From Sphingomonas sp. AR_OL41 (GTDB lineage Bacteria; Pseudomonadota; Alphaproteobacteria; Sphingomonadales; Sphingomonadaceae): DNA of 64,000 bases. A program made the position numbers and the translations under genes. The notes under the pieces are model-generated. The model was not told the DNA's origin. It was given only the letters and a program-made list of their open reading frames with translations, and searched no databases. Location: NCBI RefSeq assembly GCF_029911635.1, contig NZ_JARYTI010000022.1:1-64000 (forward strand), read 5' to 3'. Every line of letters starts with the position of its first letter. Position 1 is the first letter of the stretch. This document shows positions 29,123 to 36,510 of this stretch, piece after piece.

Positions 29123-30118
29123 TCAGGCGGCCTTGGCCGGCGTGTTGCCCTGCAGGAAGGCAATCAGCCCGCGTTCCGCGCGGCTCAGGTGGCGCGCGGC
29201 GCGTGGCAGACGCAGCGACGCGCGGAAACGCGCCTGGCCCTGCTTGATCAGCGCGATCAGATGGGGGTGGACATAGGATTTGCGGGCGATCGCCGGCGTA
29301 TTGCCCAGCTGTGCGGTAACGGGTTCTAGCATCGCGTTCAGGCTAAGGTCGTGCGCGGCGGATGCAAGCGTGTCGAACGCGGTGACGCTAGCGGCCCAGG
29401 TGCGGAAATGCTTGGCGGTGAAGTCCTCGCCGGTCGCCGCGCGGATATAAGCATTGACGTCGGACGAGGTGACCGCGTGCGATACCCCGTCGGCATCGAG
29501 CCAGGCGAAGAGATGCTGGTCGTCGAGATCCTGCATCTTCTTGACGAAGCGACCCAGCGCGCGGTCGGTCATGCGGAGCGTGCACAGCTTGCCCGATTTG
29601 GCCTTGAACTGCAGCTTCAGCGTGTCACCGCTGATCTTCGCATGGCGCTTGCGCAGTGTCGTCGCGCCGAAACTCTTGTTGTCGCGGGCATAGGCCTCGT
29701 TGCCGACGCGGATCTGGCCATTGTCGAGCAGCCGCACCACCGCTGCGACGGCGCGCTCCTTGCTCAGGCCGCGCCGCGCGAGGTCGGCCTCGACCTGCTT
29801 GCGCAGCGCCGGCAGCGCCTGGCCGAATTCGGCGCATCGGTCATATTTGGCGCCGTCCTGCTTTGCGCGGAAATCGCTGTGGTAGCGATATTGCTTGCGC
29901 CCCTTCGCGTCCCAGCCGACCGCCTGAATATGGCCGTTCGCCTTGGGGCAGAACCACGCATTGGCATAAGCGGGCGGCAGCCCGACGCGGTTGAGCCGGT
30001 CGATCTCGTCGCGATCGGTGATGCGCGTCCCATCGGGGGCGAAATAGGCCCAGCCGGGGGCAAGCTTGCGCCGCGTGATACCGGGCTTGCTGTCGTCGCA
30101 ATAACTGAGTCTGGCCAT
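29123..30118 (-). CDS. DNA topoisomerase IB (poxvirus type)
   Basis: A 331-aa type IB topoisomerase that relaxes supercoils through a 3'-phosphotyrosine. The catalytic Tyr is Y282 in RKSYVHPHLI; other active-site regions are LLDNGQIRVGNEAYARDN (R137), FGATTLRKRHAKI with the catalytic-loop Lys/Arg, and KHFRTWAAS (R239). ATG at 30118 (MARLSYCDD) is the family start; the frame upstream overlaps the PfpI promoter region. The N-terminal half has SYCDDSKPGITRRKLAPGWAYFAPDG, typical of bacterial TopIB. It is divergent from the PfpI gene with 114 bp between starts. Confidence 0.93.
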   Translation of the reverse strand: MARLSYCDDSKPGITRRKLAPGWAYFAPDGTRITDRDEIDRLNRVGLPPAYANAWFCPKANGHIQAVGWDAKGRKQYRYHSDFRAKQDGAKYDRCAEFGQALPALRKQVEADLARRGLSKERAVAAVVRLLDNGQIRVGNEAYARDNKSFGATTLRKRHAKISGDTLKLQFKAKSGKLCTLRMTDRALGRFVKKMQDLDDQHLFAWLDADGVSHAVTSSDVNAYIRAATGEDFTAKHFRTWAASVTAFDTLASAAHDLSLNAMLEPVTAQLGNTPAIARKSYVHPHLIALIKQGQARFRASLRLPRAARHLSRAERGLIAFLQGNTPAKAA

Positions 30119-30232
30119 GCGTCTGCATTTTCTCCGTTCGGCGCTGCAAATGCGTGGATGGTCGCGATGTTCCGGAACAGGCGTGCCCATGGCGGGTTGA
30201 GCGGGTGTCCCTCAGCAGCGGAGTTTCCCGTC

Positions 30233-30784
30233 ATGGCCGATATTACCCACGCCCGCGTCCTCATCCTCGCGACCAACGGTTTCGAGCAATCCGAACTGTT
30301 CGAGCCGCGCCAGGCCTTGCTCGATCTCGGCGTCAAGGTGACGCTCGCCTCGCCCGGCACCGATCCGATCCAGGGCATGAAGCATGATGAAAAGGGCGCG
30401 ACGATCGCCCCCGACATCACGCTCGATCAGGTCGACAGCGACGATTACGACATGCTGCTGCTGCCCGGCGGCGTCGCCAACCCCGATGCGCTGCGCATGG
30501 AAGAACGCGCGGTCGAGATCGCGCAGGAATTCGCCGATGACGACAAACCGATCGCGGCGATCTGTCACGGGCCGTGGCTGCTGGTCGAGGCCGATGTCGT
30601 CGACGGCAAGCGCATGACCAGCTGGCCCTCGGTGCGCACCGACCTCGCCAATGCCGGTGCCGATGTCGTCGACGAGGAAGTCGTCGTTGACGGCAATTTC
30701 ATCACCAGCCGCAAGCCGGAGGATATTCCCGCCTTCAACAAGGCGATCGTGGCGATGCTGGAAGATGTGCGCACCGAGGCCTGA
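30233..30784 (+). CDS. DJ-1/PfpI family protein (class I glutamine amidotransferase-like)
   Basis: A 183-aa PfpI-type protein. The nucleophile elbow is AICHGPW with C111, the conserved acid is E18 (NGFEQSEL), and His follows the Cys directly as in PfpI/YhbO proteins. These act as glyoxalase/deglycase-like or general stress proteins; the precise reaction is disputed. Family start MADITHARVLILATNGFE fixes the ATG. It is followed by a 10-bp hairpin shared with the convergent acyltransferase gene. Confidence 0.92.
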   Translation: MADITHARVLILATNGFEQSELFEPRQALLDLGVKVTLASPGTDPIQGMKHDEKGATIAPDITLDQVDSDDYDMLLLPGGVANPDALRMEERAVEIAQEFADDDKPIAAICHGPWLLVEADVVDGKRMTSWPSVRTDLANAGADVVDEEVVVDGNFITSRKPEDIPAFNKAIVAMLEDVRTEA

Positions 30785-30794
30785 TCCCGTTTGT

Positions 30795-30820
30795 CTCCGC
30801 CCGCCAGCGCGCGGGCGGAG
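30795..30820. terminator. Hairpin between convergent genes
   Basis: CTCCGCCCGC pairs with GCGGGCGGAG (10-bp stem, 6-nt loop) in the 43-bp gap between the PfpI and acyltransferase stops. It has no clear T run; it probably acts as a two-way transcript end or RNA stabiliser. Confidence 0.55.
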
Positions 30821-30827
30821 CCAATCG

Positions 30828-31937
30828 CTAGCGGTGTATCCGTGGAACGCGCGATACCTTACCCGATCTGATGCGCAACACGGTGGCGCGATCTAGCCCG
30901 TTGATCCACCCTTGCGCCGGGCGCTCGACGAGATGGTACAGCGCGACCGAGGCGCACAGCACCATCGCCAGATAAAGCCCGATCAACAGCGGCGGCACGG
31001 CATGCGCGTCGCTGACCAGCGCGAGCTTGAACAGCACGAACAGCATGAAGTGCGACAGATAGGTCGCGTAGCTGATCTCACCGAGATAGTGCAGCCAGCC
31101 AGCGTCGAGCGGGTTGCCCCGGCCGCCGCTCGACAGTGCGAAGGCGAGCAGGGCGGCGGCGAACGCGCCGGGGATGGCGAGCGTTTCCGGCAGCGTGCCG
31201 CCGGCCCAGAGCAGCATCAGCAGCAGCGACACGCCGGCCGAGGTCCAGGCCGGCAGGCGCGGCATATCGCGCCAGCGCCACCACAAGGCGGCGATCGTCG
31301 TGCCGCAGGCGAATTCGAGGATGCAGCGCCGCAAGCCAAAACGCGCAATGTCGTGGCCGAGATTGAGCGCGCCGCCTTCGGCCATCACCGCATGGAGCAA
31401 AACGAGCAGCGCCGCGCCGGCACCGATCACCGCCAGGGTCGGCACGCGCTTCCAGTCGATCGCCAGCGCGAGCAGCGGGAAGAGCAGATATGCGCCAAGC
31501 TCGCAGCTGATCGACCAACTCGGGTCGTTCCACGCCAGATGGTCGGTGAACCCCCAATTCTGCAGCAGCAGCACGTGCAGCGGCAGCTGGGCGAAGGGAT
31601 AGTCCGCCGGCGCGGCATGCCCGGTGACAACCAGCAGCAACGCAAGCCCGACCGCGGCAGCGAGCATGACAATGTGCAGCGGCCAGATCCGCGCCACGCG
31701 CTTGTGCAGGAACGCCGGCACCGCGCGCCATCCCTCGCGCCGCAGCCGGTCGCCCCAGCTCAGCCAGATCACGAAGCCCGATAGAAGGAAGAAGAAATCG
31801 ACCGCGAGGTAGCCCTTGGCGAAGAACGCCACCGCGCCCGGGGCGAGCCCCGCGACCGACAGGCGGATATGATAGAGCACGACGAACCAGGCGGCGATGC
31901 CGCGCAGGCTGGTCAGTGCGCGCAACTCGTGCCTCAT
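30828..31937 (-). CDS. Acyltransferase 3 family membrane protein (OafA-like)
   Basis: A 369-aa inner-membrane acyltransferase that O-acetylates or otherwise acylates a surface sugar. Family motifs are RALTSLRGIAAWFVVLYH at the N-terminus (catalytic His at the end), GYLAVDFFFLLSGFVIW, and the RxxR-type segment LHKRVARIWPLH. About ten TM helices follow. The ATG at 31937 overlaps the upstream O-ligase stop by four bases, placing it in a polysaccharide operon. A longer frame upstream is out of register with the ligase and is rejected. Confidence 0.93.
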   Translation of the reverse strand: MRHELRALTSLRGIAAWFVVLYHIRLSVAGLAPGAVAFFAKGYLAVDFFFLLSGFVIWLSWGDRLRREGWRAVPAFLHKRVARIWPLHIVMLAAAVGLALLLVVTGHAAPADYPFAQLPLHVLLLQNWGFTDHLAWNDPSWSISCELGAYLLFPLLALAIDWKRVPTLAVIGAGAALLVLLHAVMAEGGALNLGHDIARFGLRRCILEFACGTTIAALWWRWRDMPRLPAWTSAGVSLLLMLLWAGGTLPETLAIPGAFAAALLAFALSSGGRGNPLDAGWLHYLGEISYATYLSHFMLFVLFKLALVSDAHAVPPLLIGLYLAMVLCASVALYHLVERPAQGWINGLDRATVLRIRSGKVSRVPRIHR

Positions 31938-33295
31938 GCCGCCGGCTCCAATGCTGCCACCGGCGCCTTGCGCATCGGTCGCCACGCACCCTCGCTGCGC
32001 CGCCGGCCGAGATAGGTGTCGAGCCCGATCTGCGCGCCGATCAGCATGTAGATGAACGGCTGGAAGGCGATCGCGATGAAGGCGGCGCCGAGCAGATAGA
32101 CGATATGCGCCGATTGCAGCGCACCGGCCAATGGGGCGACCCATGCCTCGTCCGCGCCCGCCTTGCGATAGCGGTGGCGGATGATCTCCATCCGCAGCAG
32201 CCCGACCAGGTTGATCGTCAACCACAATATCAGCCCGGGCCAGCCCTGCTCACCGAGCATCTCGAAATAGGCGCTGTGGAAAGCGCGCGCCTTGTCGACG
32301 GTCAGCTGGCGATCGACCGAGACATTGCCCGCGGTCCCCTCGACCTTCTCGGTGTCGTAGCGGATCTGGTTCTGGCGATACATTTCGAACCCGCCGCCAA
32401 AGGGATGCGTCTGGGCGTACTCCCAGGTCCATTTCCACACCGCGAGCCGGGTCGAGGCGGACTGGTCGGCCTTGTAGGTCTTGATCGTGCTCATCCGGTC
32501 GGTGAAGGCGGACGGGAGCAAAGGCACCGCCGCCAACCCGATCGCGCCGAGGATGCAAAGGTAAAGGACCTTGCGCTTTGTCTCGCGCAGCAGCAGCACC
32601 GCGACCAGCACGATGCACAACAGGCCCGTTCGCGTCGACGTCCCGACCGGGATCAGCATGCAGGCGAAAATCAGCGCGGCGCAGAAACCCTTCACCTTCC
32701 AGTCGGGTTTGACGATCGTGCCGAAGCGCGCAAACCACAGGATGATCGGGATGATCGCCACCGCGACGGTCGAAATCGTTGAGCCCTCGTAGAGCCCGGA
32801 ATTGTTCGACACCATCAGGTTGAGCTCGCCATAGCCGCCGCCCGAGGCGAGCGTCTTGATGCCGCCGACGATGATGATCGACGCCGCGGACGCGATCATG
32901 AAGAACAGCAGTGCCTCGATCCGCAGCCGCGTGCGCAGCGTCAGCGGCAGGAAGGCGGCAAAGGCCAGCGCCTTCCACACCCAGTCCCATTTGTCCGCCG
33001 CTTCGATCGGGAAGTCGGCGGAGCGGGTGGTGATGAAGCAGTAGAGCAGCAGCAGCAGGATCAGGCCCTGGCGCGGCGCGACGCGCGTGTCGCGCTTGTC
33101 GTCGACCAGCGCCCAGCTCGCCACCGCCAGCCCGACCGCGATCAGCGAGATCGGCACGCTGTTGAGCAGGATATAGGTCAGCCGCTGCGGCGATACGATG
33201 TCGATATAGACATAGGACAGCACGAACATGAACGGCCGCCGGAAGCCGGCGCCGAACAGCACGAGCAGGAAGCCGACGAAGAAGAGATCACGCAC
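31934..33295 (-). CDS. O-antigen-ligase-like protein, exosortase-A-system type
   Basis: A 453-aa polytopic protein. The start MRDLFFVGFLLVLFGAGFRRPF and the overall layout match the putative O-glycosylation ligase family associated with exosortase A (TIGR03097). It has ~11 TM helices and a large periplasmic loop around residues 280-345 containing FGGGFEMYRQNQ and AFHSAYFEMLGEQGWPGL, where Wzy/WaaL-like ligases keep their catalytic His. Start is GTG at 33295, overlapping the small membrane ORF upstream by 8 bp. It is coupled to the acyltransferase. Confidence 0.9.
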   Translation of the reverse strand: MRDLFFVGFLLVLFGAGFRRPFMFVLSYVYIDIVSPQRLTYILLNSVPISLIAVGLAVASWALVDDKRDTRVAPRQGLILLLLLYCFITTRSADFPIEAADKWDWVWKALAFAAFLPLTLRTRLRIEALLFFMIASAASIIIVGGIKTLASGGGYGELNLMVSNNSGLYEGSTISTVAVAIIPIILWFARFGTIVKPDWKVKGFCAALIFACMLIPVGTSTRTGLLCIVLVAVLLLRETKRKVLYLCILGAIGLAAVPLLPSAFTDRMSTIKTYKADQSASTRLAVWKWTWEYAQTHPFGGGFEMYRQNQIRYDTEKVEGTAGNVSVDRQLTVDKARAFHSAYFEMLGEQGWPGLILWLTINLVGLLRMEIIRHRYRKAGADEAWVAPLAGALQSAHIVYLLGAAFIAIAFQPFIYMLIGAQIGLDTYLGRRRSEGAWRPMRKAPVAALEPAA

Positions 33296-33428
33296 CGCGC
33301 CGGCCCTTCTTCGGCGCGACCGTCTCGTCGCGGCCCGGTTCGCGGTCGAGATCGTCGCGGCGCAGCAGCAGCCAGGTGGCGAGCAGCATCAGGCCATGGC
33401 TGATCGCGAGCGCGAAATTGTCGATCAT
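33288..33428 (-). CDS. Small membrane protein of the polysaccharide operon
   Basis: A 46-aa ORF, first of the three-gene minus-strand unit. One TM helix (MIDNFALAISHGLMLLATWLL, residues 1-22) is followed by a charged, basic cytoplasmic-looking tail ending KKGRRGA. It overlaps the ligase start by 8 bp and so is probably coupled. I recall similar tiny proteins beside exosortase-A-type ligases in sphingomonads, but the function is unknown. Confidence 0.6.
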   Translation of the reverse strand: MIDNFALAISHGLMLLATWLLLRRDDLDREPGRDETVAPKKGRRGA

Positions 33429-33524
33429 GCGCCGTCTGCTCCGCCCGCTATCGGGATGAGGCCATGCTCTAGTCGCGCCGGGTTGACGTGCCGTTAAACA
33501 CTCATATGGCACAGCGACGCTGCA

Positions 33525-34766
33525 ATGCGTGTCCTCCATATCCTCGACCATGGTCTGCCGCTGCACAGCGGTTACACCTTTCGCACCCGTGCGATCCTCA
33601 AGGCGCAGATGCGTCAGGGGTGGCAGGTCGCGGCGGTCACCGGGCCGAAGCACGGCGCGTTCGATCTCGACGAGGAGTCCGTCGACGGCATTCATTTCTA
33701 CCGTACCAATCCGCCGCGATCATGGCCCAGCCCGCTGGCCGAACTACGCGAGATCCGCGCGTTCGCGCGCCGCATCGACCAGGTCGTCGAAGCCTTCCAG
33801 CCCGACATCCTGCATGCCCATTCGCCGGTGCTCGACGCGCTCGCCGGGCTGCGCGTGGCGAAGCGGCGCAAGCTGCCGCTGGTCTACGAAATCCGTGCCT
33901 TTTGGGAAGATGCCGCGGTCGGCAATGGTGATGGTCGTGAGGGATCGTGGCGCTACCGCACGACCCGCGCGCTCGAAAGCTGGGCGGTCGGCCGGGCCGA
34001 TGCGGTCGTGGTGATTTGCGAAGGGTTGAAGCGCGATCTGCTCGCGCGCGGCGTCGCGCCGGGCAAGATCACCGTTTCGCCCAACGGCGTCGACCTGTCG
34101 CTGTTCGGCACGCCGCCGCCGCGCGATGCCGCGCTGGCGAGCGAACTCGGTCTCGACGGCGCCGAGGTGATCGGCTTCATCGGCAGCTTCTACGATTATG
34201 AAGGGCTCGACGATCTGATCGCGGCGATGCCGAAGCTGGTCAGCGCGCGCCCCGCCGCGCATCTGCTGCTCGTCGGTGGCGGCCCGGCCGGGGAGCGGCT
34301 GCGCGCCCAGGCCGCACGCTCGCCGGTTGCCGACCATATCCGCTTCATCGGCCGCGTGCCGCATGATGAGGTCGAGCGCTATTACGGGCTGATCGACATT
34401 CTCGCCTATCCGCGCAAGCGCATGCGGCTGACCGATCTCGTCACCCCGCTCAAGCCGCTCGAAGCGATGGCGCAGCGTCGACTCGTCGCCGCGTCGGACG
34501 TCGGCGGGCACCGCGAGCTGATTCGCGATGGCCAGACCGGCACGTTGTTTCCGCCCGGCAATCCGCTCGCCATGGCCCGCAGCCTCACCGGCGTGCTCGC
34601 CGATCGCAGCGACTGGGAGGCGCGCCGCGCGCGCGGCCGCGCCTTTGTCGAGGCCGAACGCGACTGGGCAACGAATGTCGCGCGTTATGCTCCTGTTTAC
34701 CAAAAACTCACGGGTGGCATGGCATCCCCCGAGTCATGGTCGCGTTCTTCCATCGTCAGCGTCTGA
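33525..34766 (+). CDS. Glycosyltransferase, exosortase-A-associated (TIGR04063-like)
   Basis: A 413-aa GT-B fold, GT4-type glycosyltransferase. The N-terminus MRVLHILDHGLPLHSGYTFRT and FQPDILHAHSPVLDALAGL match the PEP-CTERM/XrtA-system glycosyltransferase family. The C-terminal domain has VSPNGVDLSLF, IGFIGSFYDYEGLDDLI and the donor-binding E-x7-E block (PLKPLEAMAQRRLVAASDVGGHRELI). It builds an exopolysaccharide repeat unit at the cytoplasmic face. It is divergent from the ligase operon, and its 3' end overlaps the next gene by 31 bp. Confidence 0.92.
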   Translation: MRVLHILDHGLPLHSGYTFRTRAILKAQMRQGWQVAAVTGPKHGAFDLDEESVDGIHFYRTNPPRSWPSPLAELREIRAFARRIDQVVEAFQPDILHAHSPVLDALAGLRVAKRRKLPLVYEIRAFWEDAAVGNGDGREGSWRYRTTRALESWAVGRADAVVVICEGLKRDLLARGVAPGKITVSPNGVDLSLFGTPPPRDAALASELGLDGAEVIGFIGSFYDYEGLDDLIAAMPKLVSARPAAHLLLVGGGPAGERLRAQAARSPVADHIRFIGRVPHDEVERYYGLIDILAYPRKRMRLTDLVTPLKPLEAMAQRRLVAASDVGGHRELIRDGQTGTLFPPGNPLAMARSLTGVLADRSDWEARRARGRAFVEAERDWATNVARYAPVYQKLTGGMASPESWSRSSIVSV

Positions 34767-35683
34767 ATCTGCCGGTTGCGCCGCTTGCCGGCGCGCTGAT
34801 CGGCTTTGTCGTGGCCGCGCTCTTCGCGCTGATGCCGACCGGCATGCTCGAGGATCTGGTGGTCGATTCGGGCGTCGCCGCCGTCATCGCCGCTGCCGAA
34901 CCGCCGCTGGGGGTCACCGCGCGGTTCGTGCTGATCTTTCTCGTCGGCGGCGGCGTGGGCGTGCTCGCCTGGTTCTCGCTGTTCCTGCTGCTCGGCAGTC
35001 GTTCGATCGTCATCCAGCCCGCCGACGCGTCGGACATGTCCGACCGCGCGCCGGTGCTGCGGCGTGCCGATGCGCATCCCGACGCGCCGGCCCGCCGACC
35101 GCTCTCCGCGGCGCGCGACCTCGGCACGCCCTTTCTCGATATTCATGCCGAACGCCCGCTGCATATGGGCGTGCCGGAGGATGATGCCGAGCCGATCCAG
35201 ATCAAGGCCTACGCCGACGCATCGCCACACGAGTCGGCCGCCGCTGAGGGCGGGGCAGTTGACGAGGTCGAAGAACAGCCGCTGCCAGCCGATCTCGATC
35301 AGCCGCTCGCCGCCTTCGACCCGCGCTCGATCCGCGACGACCCCGCCGACTGGTTTCCCGCGCCGGCACCGCTGCGCATGACGCCGCGCCGCCCGGTGTT
35401 CGACCCCGGCGAGCGCTTCGACACCTTCGATCTCACCCCGATCGCACCGCGCGCAGCCACACCGCCGCCGCCAACGCCCTTCACCCCGGCCGTGCCGCCG
35501 ATGCCGCGCCCCGACCCCTCGGCGACGATCCACGCGCTGCTCGACCGGCTGGAACGCGGTGTCGCGCGCCGCGAGGTGGAAGAGGCACCGCCCCCTCCGC
35601 CGCCGCCACCGGCCCCGCCGCGCCGCCAGGAATCGCTAGAGGAAACGCTCGAAGCGCTGCGCCGCCTCGCCACGCGGCGCTAG
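34736..35683 (+). CDS. Two-TM protein with long proline-rich tail
   Basis: A 315-aa hypothetical protein. Two N-terminal TM helices (about 14-34 and 60-88) are followed by a ~220-residue acidic/Pro-rich tail. The block VLRRADAHPDAPARRPLSAARDLGTPFLDI is conserved in sphingomonad proteins I recall, but unnamed. Near the C-terminus runs of Pro (TPPPPTP, PPPPPPPPAPP) sit beside Arg/Glu-rich helices (IHALLDRLERGVARREVEE, LEETLEALRRLATRR) that could form a coiled coil. The gene overlaps the glycosyltransferase by 31 bp, so they are likely one operon. Confidence 0.8.
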   Translation: MVAFFHRQRLNLPVAPLAGALIGFVVAALFALMPTGMLEDLVVDSGVAAVIAAAEPPLGVTARFVLIFLVGGGVGVLAWFSLFLLLGSRSIVIQPADASDMSDRAPVLRRADAHPDAPARRPLSAARDLGTPFLDIHAERPLHMGVPEDDAEPIQIKAYADASPHESAAAEGGAVDEVEEQPLPADLDQPLAAFDPRSIRDDPADWFPAPAPLRMTPRRPVFDPGERFDTFDLTPIAPRAATPPPPTPFTPAVPPMPRPDPSATIHALLDRLERGVARREVEEAPPPPPPPPAPPRRQESLEETLEALRRLATRR

Positions 35684-36498
35684 GCAACCGCCAGAATGAC
35701 GTGACTGGCCTTGACCAGCGCCAGCGCCGACGTGCCCGGCGTGAGTTGCAGCAGGTCGGCGCTTTCCTTCGTCACCGTTGCGGTCAGCGTCTTGCCTTGG
35801 GTGAGTTCGAGCGTGATCTCGCTGCTCAGTGCGCCGTCCTCGCGGCGCACGACCGTGCCCGCCAGCGCATTGCGTGCCGAGGTGCGCATCGCCATGTCGC
35901 CCCGCGCGAGGATCACGAAGCTAGACTTGATCAGTGCGATGGCGCCGCCGCCGGGTGCCAGTTCGAGATCGGCGGCGCTCTCGCGCGTGATCGTCGCGAC
36001 GATCTCGACGCCATCGCCGACATCGAGCACCACCTCAGCCCCGATCGTCCCGATCGTCACCCTGGTCACGGTGCCGCGCAGCGCATTGCGTGCACTGGTC
36101 TTCATCATCATTCCCCATAAAACGGGTTGCAGCGCCGCCGGATCGTCGATCGCCAGAACGTTCTGCAGTCGCGCCGCCGCTGCGGCGAGCGCTGCCTCGG
36201 TCGCGCCGAAGGCCGCGATCACCGCCTCGCCGGCGGCGGAGACGACGCTCGTCCCGCCGTCGCGCCCCCCGGTCGCCGCGATCACCAGCGGCCGGGAGAA
36301 CAAATTGTTGAGGACCTGCACCGCGTCCCACGCGCCCTTGTAGGTCATCCCGACAGCGCGTGCCGCCGCGCTGATTGATCCGGTCGCGGCGATCGCCCGG
36401 AGCAAGGCGATACGATTGGTCCCGACACGTCCGGCGCCGTTCGTTTCGAGCGTCAGGGTGGCGCGAAGGTCGTCATCGGCGGGCAGGGGGTCGGTCAT
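35680..36498 (-). CDS. modE: ModE-type molybdate-responsive regulator
   Basis: A 272-aa protein with the ModE layout: a LysR-type winged helix (26-90, NRIALLRAIAATGSISAAARAVGMTYKGAWDAVQVLNNLF) and two C-terminal Mop/TOBE domains, each beginning TSARNALxGTV (about 134-200 and 206-270) that bind molybdate or tungstate. It is a repressor that binds DNA when Mo is bound. No modABC permease genes are adjacent; instead it sits 12 bp downstream of the TonB receptor gene, in the same operon, under a ModE-type operator. This is an unusual pairing. Confidence 0.93.
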   Translation of the reverse strand: MTDPLPADDDLRATLTLETNGAGRVGTNRIALLRAIAATGSISAAARAVGMTYKGAWDAVQVLNNLFSRPLVIAATGGRDGGTSVVSAAGEAVIAAFGATEAALAAAAARLQNVLAIDDPAALQPVLWGMMMKTSARNALRGTVTRVTIGTIGAEVVLDVGDGVEIVATITRESAADLELAPGGGAIALIKSSFVILARGDMAMRTSARNALAGTVVRREDGALSSEITLELTQGKTLTATVTKESADLLQLTPGTSALALVKASHVILAVA

Positions 36499-36510
36499 AC
36501 CCCAGCATAG

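Noticed and set aside
35680..36498. modABC permease operon next to modE
   Set aside because: Neighbouring frames give only the TonB receptor and the Pro-rich membrane protein; no ABC molybdate permease genes are in the window.
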